Below are positions 15,174 through 17,615 of a DNA stretch of 17,615 nt, one piece after another. The notes beneath the pieces are model-generated. The model had not been told where the DNA came from and searched no databases. It worked only from the letters and a program-made list of their open reading frames with translations. Source of the stretch: CAYWNA01 sp964459305 (GTDB lineage: Bacteria; Planctomycetota; Planctomycetia; Pirellulales; Pirellulaceae); NCBI GenBank assembly GCA_964459305.1, contig CAYWNA010000274.1, positions 1 to 17,615 of the forward strand, given 5' to 3'. A program made the position numbers and the translations under genes. The stretch's first letter is position 1; the number at the start of each line of letters is the position of its first letter.

Positions 15174-17399
15174 TCACTGTCGAAGCTCGCCCCGCTTGTC
15201 TCGTATCGGGCGATAACAGTATTCGTTCATCAACGCAACTGCGCCCAGATCGCCGTGATCCTTGGCCACCTCAGCATAGGCCTGCAGTGCTTCGCGGATC
15301 GCGGTGTATGCGGCCTCGGAATGTTGACGGGCTTCGTCGGGCTTCTTCGCTTTTTCGGCGCGGGCCGTCGCCCCGTAAGACTCAGCGGCATCGAGATAAC
15401 GCGCGGCGAATCGAAGGCGGCCTGCGAAGTAGCCTAGGAAATCACGGCCCGCTTTCCGGCTCTGTTGGTGAGCTTCCTCCATCCGTTTCAAAGCCTGGCG
15501 ATACAGTTCGTGATCTTTCCGGATGGCATCCGACAAGCCGCCGCTGCGGTAATGCTTGGTCATCATGCCCGGCACAGGAAAGCCGAATCCCAAACCGTGT
15601 TGATCCAGACCGAGCGTGATCTCTTCGATGATGGCGAACGCTTCCAGCGCCGGTGCAATCGCATCGCCGCCGCAGACGTGTTCGACTTGGTCCGCGTACG
15701 CCCGTTGCGGAGTCACGGAAGCGTCCCAGCTTGCGCGGGCCAAGTAGTGGACCGTGGGATCCAGGTCGCCGACCGTCCAGTAACGTGTGTAGAAGCCGGC
15801 CCAACCGTTCGTCCGGAGTTCGCCCAGCAGCGTATGAAGCGATCCGGTGGCCAACTGCGGCAACACGCCCACGTTGTCGTCGGCCAATGTGAAGATCAGG
15901 CTGGCGGGCACGCCGTTTGGAGGTACCTGTTGAAGCAGGGCACGTTGCCGGAGTTGGCGACTGGCCGTGTAGTCGATAAAACTCAGAACCTCGCCGTTCG
16001 GCAGAACCATGCGGGCAACCAGCGGGAACAGTTCTGCTACGACTCCGTTGTACACGATCCTAATATCGTCACCGCCGCCCGGTCGCCGTAGAAGCTGCTC
16101 GTCACGCAGCGACGAATCGAAGAACCAGATCGAAGCCAGATCACCTTTCAGCATCGCTTCGACACGGCCTCCGCCGCCGGGAAATGACGTGCGGCCGCGC
16201 GCCGCCGCACACAACTGCTTGTACGTCGCCAGGTCAGCGGGCTTGTATCGGTCGTCGAGCCGCTGATACGCCCGCTCGGCCTGGCCGGTCCAATTGCGAA
16301 ACTCAGGTGTGCCCACATGAACGTGGTCGATCTGGGGATAAGTTTCGATGTAGGCGCGAACAATCGTGGCCACCATTTCACGCAGCAGCGGGTCGTCCAT
16401 CGATTGTCTGCTGCCCGGTCCGGCCGTCAGCCTGCCGAGCTGGTGCGCTGGCTCGGAGCCCGGAAGTACCCGGATAAACTCCTTCGGCCACTCGAATGGT
16501 TGAATCGAAAGACCCGTTTCCATGCCGAGCTTGCGGGCTTCCTTCAGGATGCCGCGAACCAGGCCGATCGCCCGTCGCCGCACCTCTTCCGGCGACTCGG
16601 CACCGACCAGTTCCGGGTTCGTAAAGACCGTCATCCCGCCGAGTTTCTCGCGTCCTATCGTATCGTCGTCGACGGGGTGCCGCTGCCCGAAGTACAAAAC
16701 ACCCGGCGGCTTCTCCATCCCGCGGAACTCGTAATGCACGAACGGCTGCGTCGGCCACAGCGACACGTGGATTCGGTTGTACTTCATCTTGGCGATTTGA
16801 TGCAGGAATCGACGGTTCTCTTCCACGGACCACGAGACCGGCCCCAGGGCGAGGTCATTTACCAGCCGCCAGCAACGGATGCGCATATTGGGCTCCATGA
16901 CAACATCCAGGTCCGGCAGCCCCGCCCATTCGCACTTTGCTGGATAGACGTCGCGGTCGATCAGAAAACGCACACCCCAACGCTCGGCCAGCTCATGGAC
17001 CGCCCACATAGTCGCGCGTGGACTTCCGCCGCCGACGACCATTGCAGGTTTCCCATCGAGCATGGCACGCTTCAGAACGACTCCTTGATCGCTGACTTTG
17101 GGCCAACCGTTCTCTCCCAGGGCGTTTGACACTGCGGAATTCGTTTTCGGATTGCCCACCAGCAAGCACGCGCTGGCCGTTTTGGGCCGTTCGGTCGTCG
17201 GCTGCGTCGTTATGCTGTACAGCTCGTCGAGATAGTCGCAAAGCTGCCGGGCAGCATATCGTTCCAACTCGACGGCCTCGGAGCCGATCAGGACTGCAAT
17301 TCGATGCTTGTCATCAGCATGGGCGAACGCGGTGAGCATCAATCCCAGAATACCTGCAACCAAGGGGCCGGTGCCCGGCAACTTAATGTGCGTCTTCAC
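15174..17399 (-). CDS. Large secreted protein with alpha-glucuronidase-N-like domain and possible TIM-barrel region
   Basis: This 741-residue protein has a signal peptide (LVAGILGLMLTAFAHA, cleavage near residue 28). Residues about 30-150 resemble the N-terminal domain of GH67 alpha-glucuronidases and related hexosaminidase-clan enzymes: ERYAARQLCDYLDELY, then CLLVGNPKTN, then GGGSPRATMWAVHELAERWG. Residues about 170-500 look like the start of a (beta/alpha)-barrel (MRIRCWRLVND; KYNRIHVSLWPTQPF; HVHVGTPEF). Residues about 600-720 are largely helical with an Ala/Lys-rich region. No catalytic acid pair can be named with confidence, so activity is uncertain. The start is GTG at 17399, supported by AGGAG at 17409-17413, 9 nt upstream. 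No earlier start with a good ribosome site is seen. A long palindrome lies about 60 bp upstream of the start. The fold call is moderate and the substrate unknown. Confidence 0.8.
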   Translation of the reverse strand: MKTHIKLPGTGPLVAGILGLMLTAFAHADDKHRIAVLIGSEAVELERYAARQLCDYLDELYSITTQPTTERPKTASACLLVGNPKTNSAVSNALGENGWPKVSDQGVVLKRAMLDGKPAMVVGGGSPRATMWAVHELAERWGVRFLIDRDVYPAKCEWAGLPDLDVVMEPNMRIRCWRLVNDLALGPVSWSVEENRRFLHQIAKMKYNRIHVSLWPTQPFVHYEFRGMEKPPGVLYFGQRHPVDDDTIGREKLGGMTVFTNPELVGAESPEEVRRRAIGLVRGILKEARKLGMETGLSIQPFEWPKEFIRVLPGSEPAHQLGRLTAGPGSRQSMDDPLLREMVATIVRAYIETYPQIDHVHVGTPEFRNWTGQAERAYQRLDDRYKPADLATYKQLCAAARGRTSFPGGGGRVEAMLKGDLASIWFFDSSLRDEQLLRRPGGGDDIRIVYNGVVAELFPLVARMVLPNGEVLSFIDYTASRQLRQRALLQQVPPNGVPASLIFTLADDNVGVLPQLATGSLHTLLGELRTNGWAGFYTRYWTVGDLDPTVHYLARASWDASVTPQRAYADQVEHVCGGDAIAPALEAFAIIEEITLGLDQHGLGFGFPVPGMMTKHYRSGGLSDAIRKDHELYRQALKRMEEAHQQSRKAGRDFLGYFAGRLRFAARYLDAAESYGATARAEKAKKPDEARQHSEAAYTAIREALQAYAEVAKDHGDLGAVALMNEYCYRPIRDKRGELRQ

Positions 17400-17408
17400 G
17401 AGTTAGGT

Positions 17409-17413
17409 CTCCT
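17409..17413 (-). promoter_or_regulatory. Ribosome binding site before a GTG start
   Basis: AGGAG on the minus strand, 9 nt before the GTG at 17399. It supports the use of GTG, since no ATG occurs in frame until inside the signal peptide. Confidence 0.6.
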
Positions 17414-17458
17414 AATCGAGTCGGCGTGCGATGTAAGCCGCTTCCGATCGAAAATGAT

Positions 17459-17539
17459 TCGTTTAACCGCAAGCCGGATGCGTGCGCGAATGGGCAGGCC
17501 AGCGGATTACGCGCACGCCTCCGGCTTGCGGCTAAACGA
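17459..17539. repeat. Long near-perfect palindrome upstream of the glucuronidase-like gene
   Basis: Bases 17461-17488 (GTTTAACCGCAAGCCGGATG then CGTGCGCG) are the reverse complement of 17510-17537 at 26 of 28 positions, and one or two further outer pairs are possible. The loop is 21 nt (17489-17509). It lies in the gap 17400-17615, which contains no supportable gene; the rest of that gap shows no clear promoter. This type of GCCGCAAGCCGG palindrome is, from memory, common in planctomycete intergenic DNA. Confidence 0.85.
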
Positions 17540-17615
17540 GAAAATGTTCCATCCTCACCGGGTAGCTGTCCAATGTGTGCGCAGGACAAAGCGTGGGGCG
17601 AATGTCGTTGCCCTG

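Noticed and set aside
17383..17589. 68-codon minus-strand open frame at the right edge
   Set aside because: It is made up mostly of the palindrome arms and has no motif or good ribosome site.

Overview
The window is a chromosomal stretch of a high-GC Planctomycetes genome, most likely Pirellulales-like (inference). The evidence is the mix of families: the end of a DUF1559 prepilin-like gene, large exported PQQ-type beta-propeller proteins, HEAT-repeat proteins, an HzsA-related two-CxxCH protein fused to NPCBM and SUMF1 domains, a Tat-exported Gfo/Idh/MocA oxidoreductase, and many palindromic intergenic repeats. I see no tRNA, rRNA, CRISPR array, transposase, integrase or phage gene.

Layout. 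Positions 1-161 hold the 3' end of a plus-strand DUF1559 gene. It converges on a minus-strand block: an HEAT plus PQQ-propeller protein (358-2214), a 1099-residue exported protein with a methyltransferase fold and two PQQ-like propellers (2399-5698), and a 1386-residue NPCBM / HzsA-like / two-CxxCH / SUMF1 protein (5912-10072). Their gaps are 184 and 213 bp. Sigma70-like promoters can be read upstream of the first and third, so they are probably neighbouring transcription units rather than one tight operon. Next comes a two-gene minus-strand operon, Gfo/Idh/MocA oxidoreductase (start 12539) followed after 32 bp by a cytoplasmic HEAT-repeat protein (10450-11289). A roughly 590-bp intergenic region rich in palindromes then separates these from two plus-strand genes, an exported cupin (13132-13629) and a bactofilin-like multi-pass membrane protein (13760-15064). 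The last gene (15174-17399, minus) is a large secreted protein with an alpha-glucuronidase-N-like domain, preceded by a long palindrome at the right edge.

Function. Six of the seven complete proteins carry an export signal. The set fits envelope and periplasm biology: redox or sugar-derivative chemistry (oxidoreductase, glucuronidase-like protein, carbohydrate-binding NPCBM domain, heme-type motifs) and large scaffolding repeat proteins. No pathway can be assigned from sequence alone. The most notable items are the HzsA-related fusion with a SUMF1 domain lacking one catalytic cysteine, the exported methyltransferase-propeller fusion that appears to have absorbed intergenic-type repeats into its coding sequence, and a palindromic repeat that seems to have been split by insertion of a second palindromic repeat at about 12902-13069.
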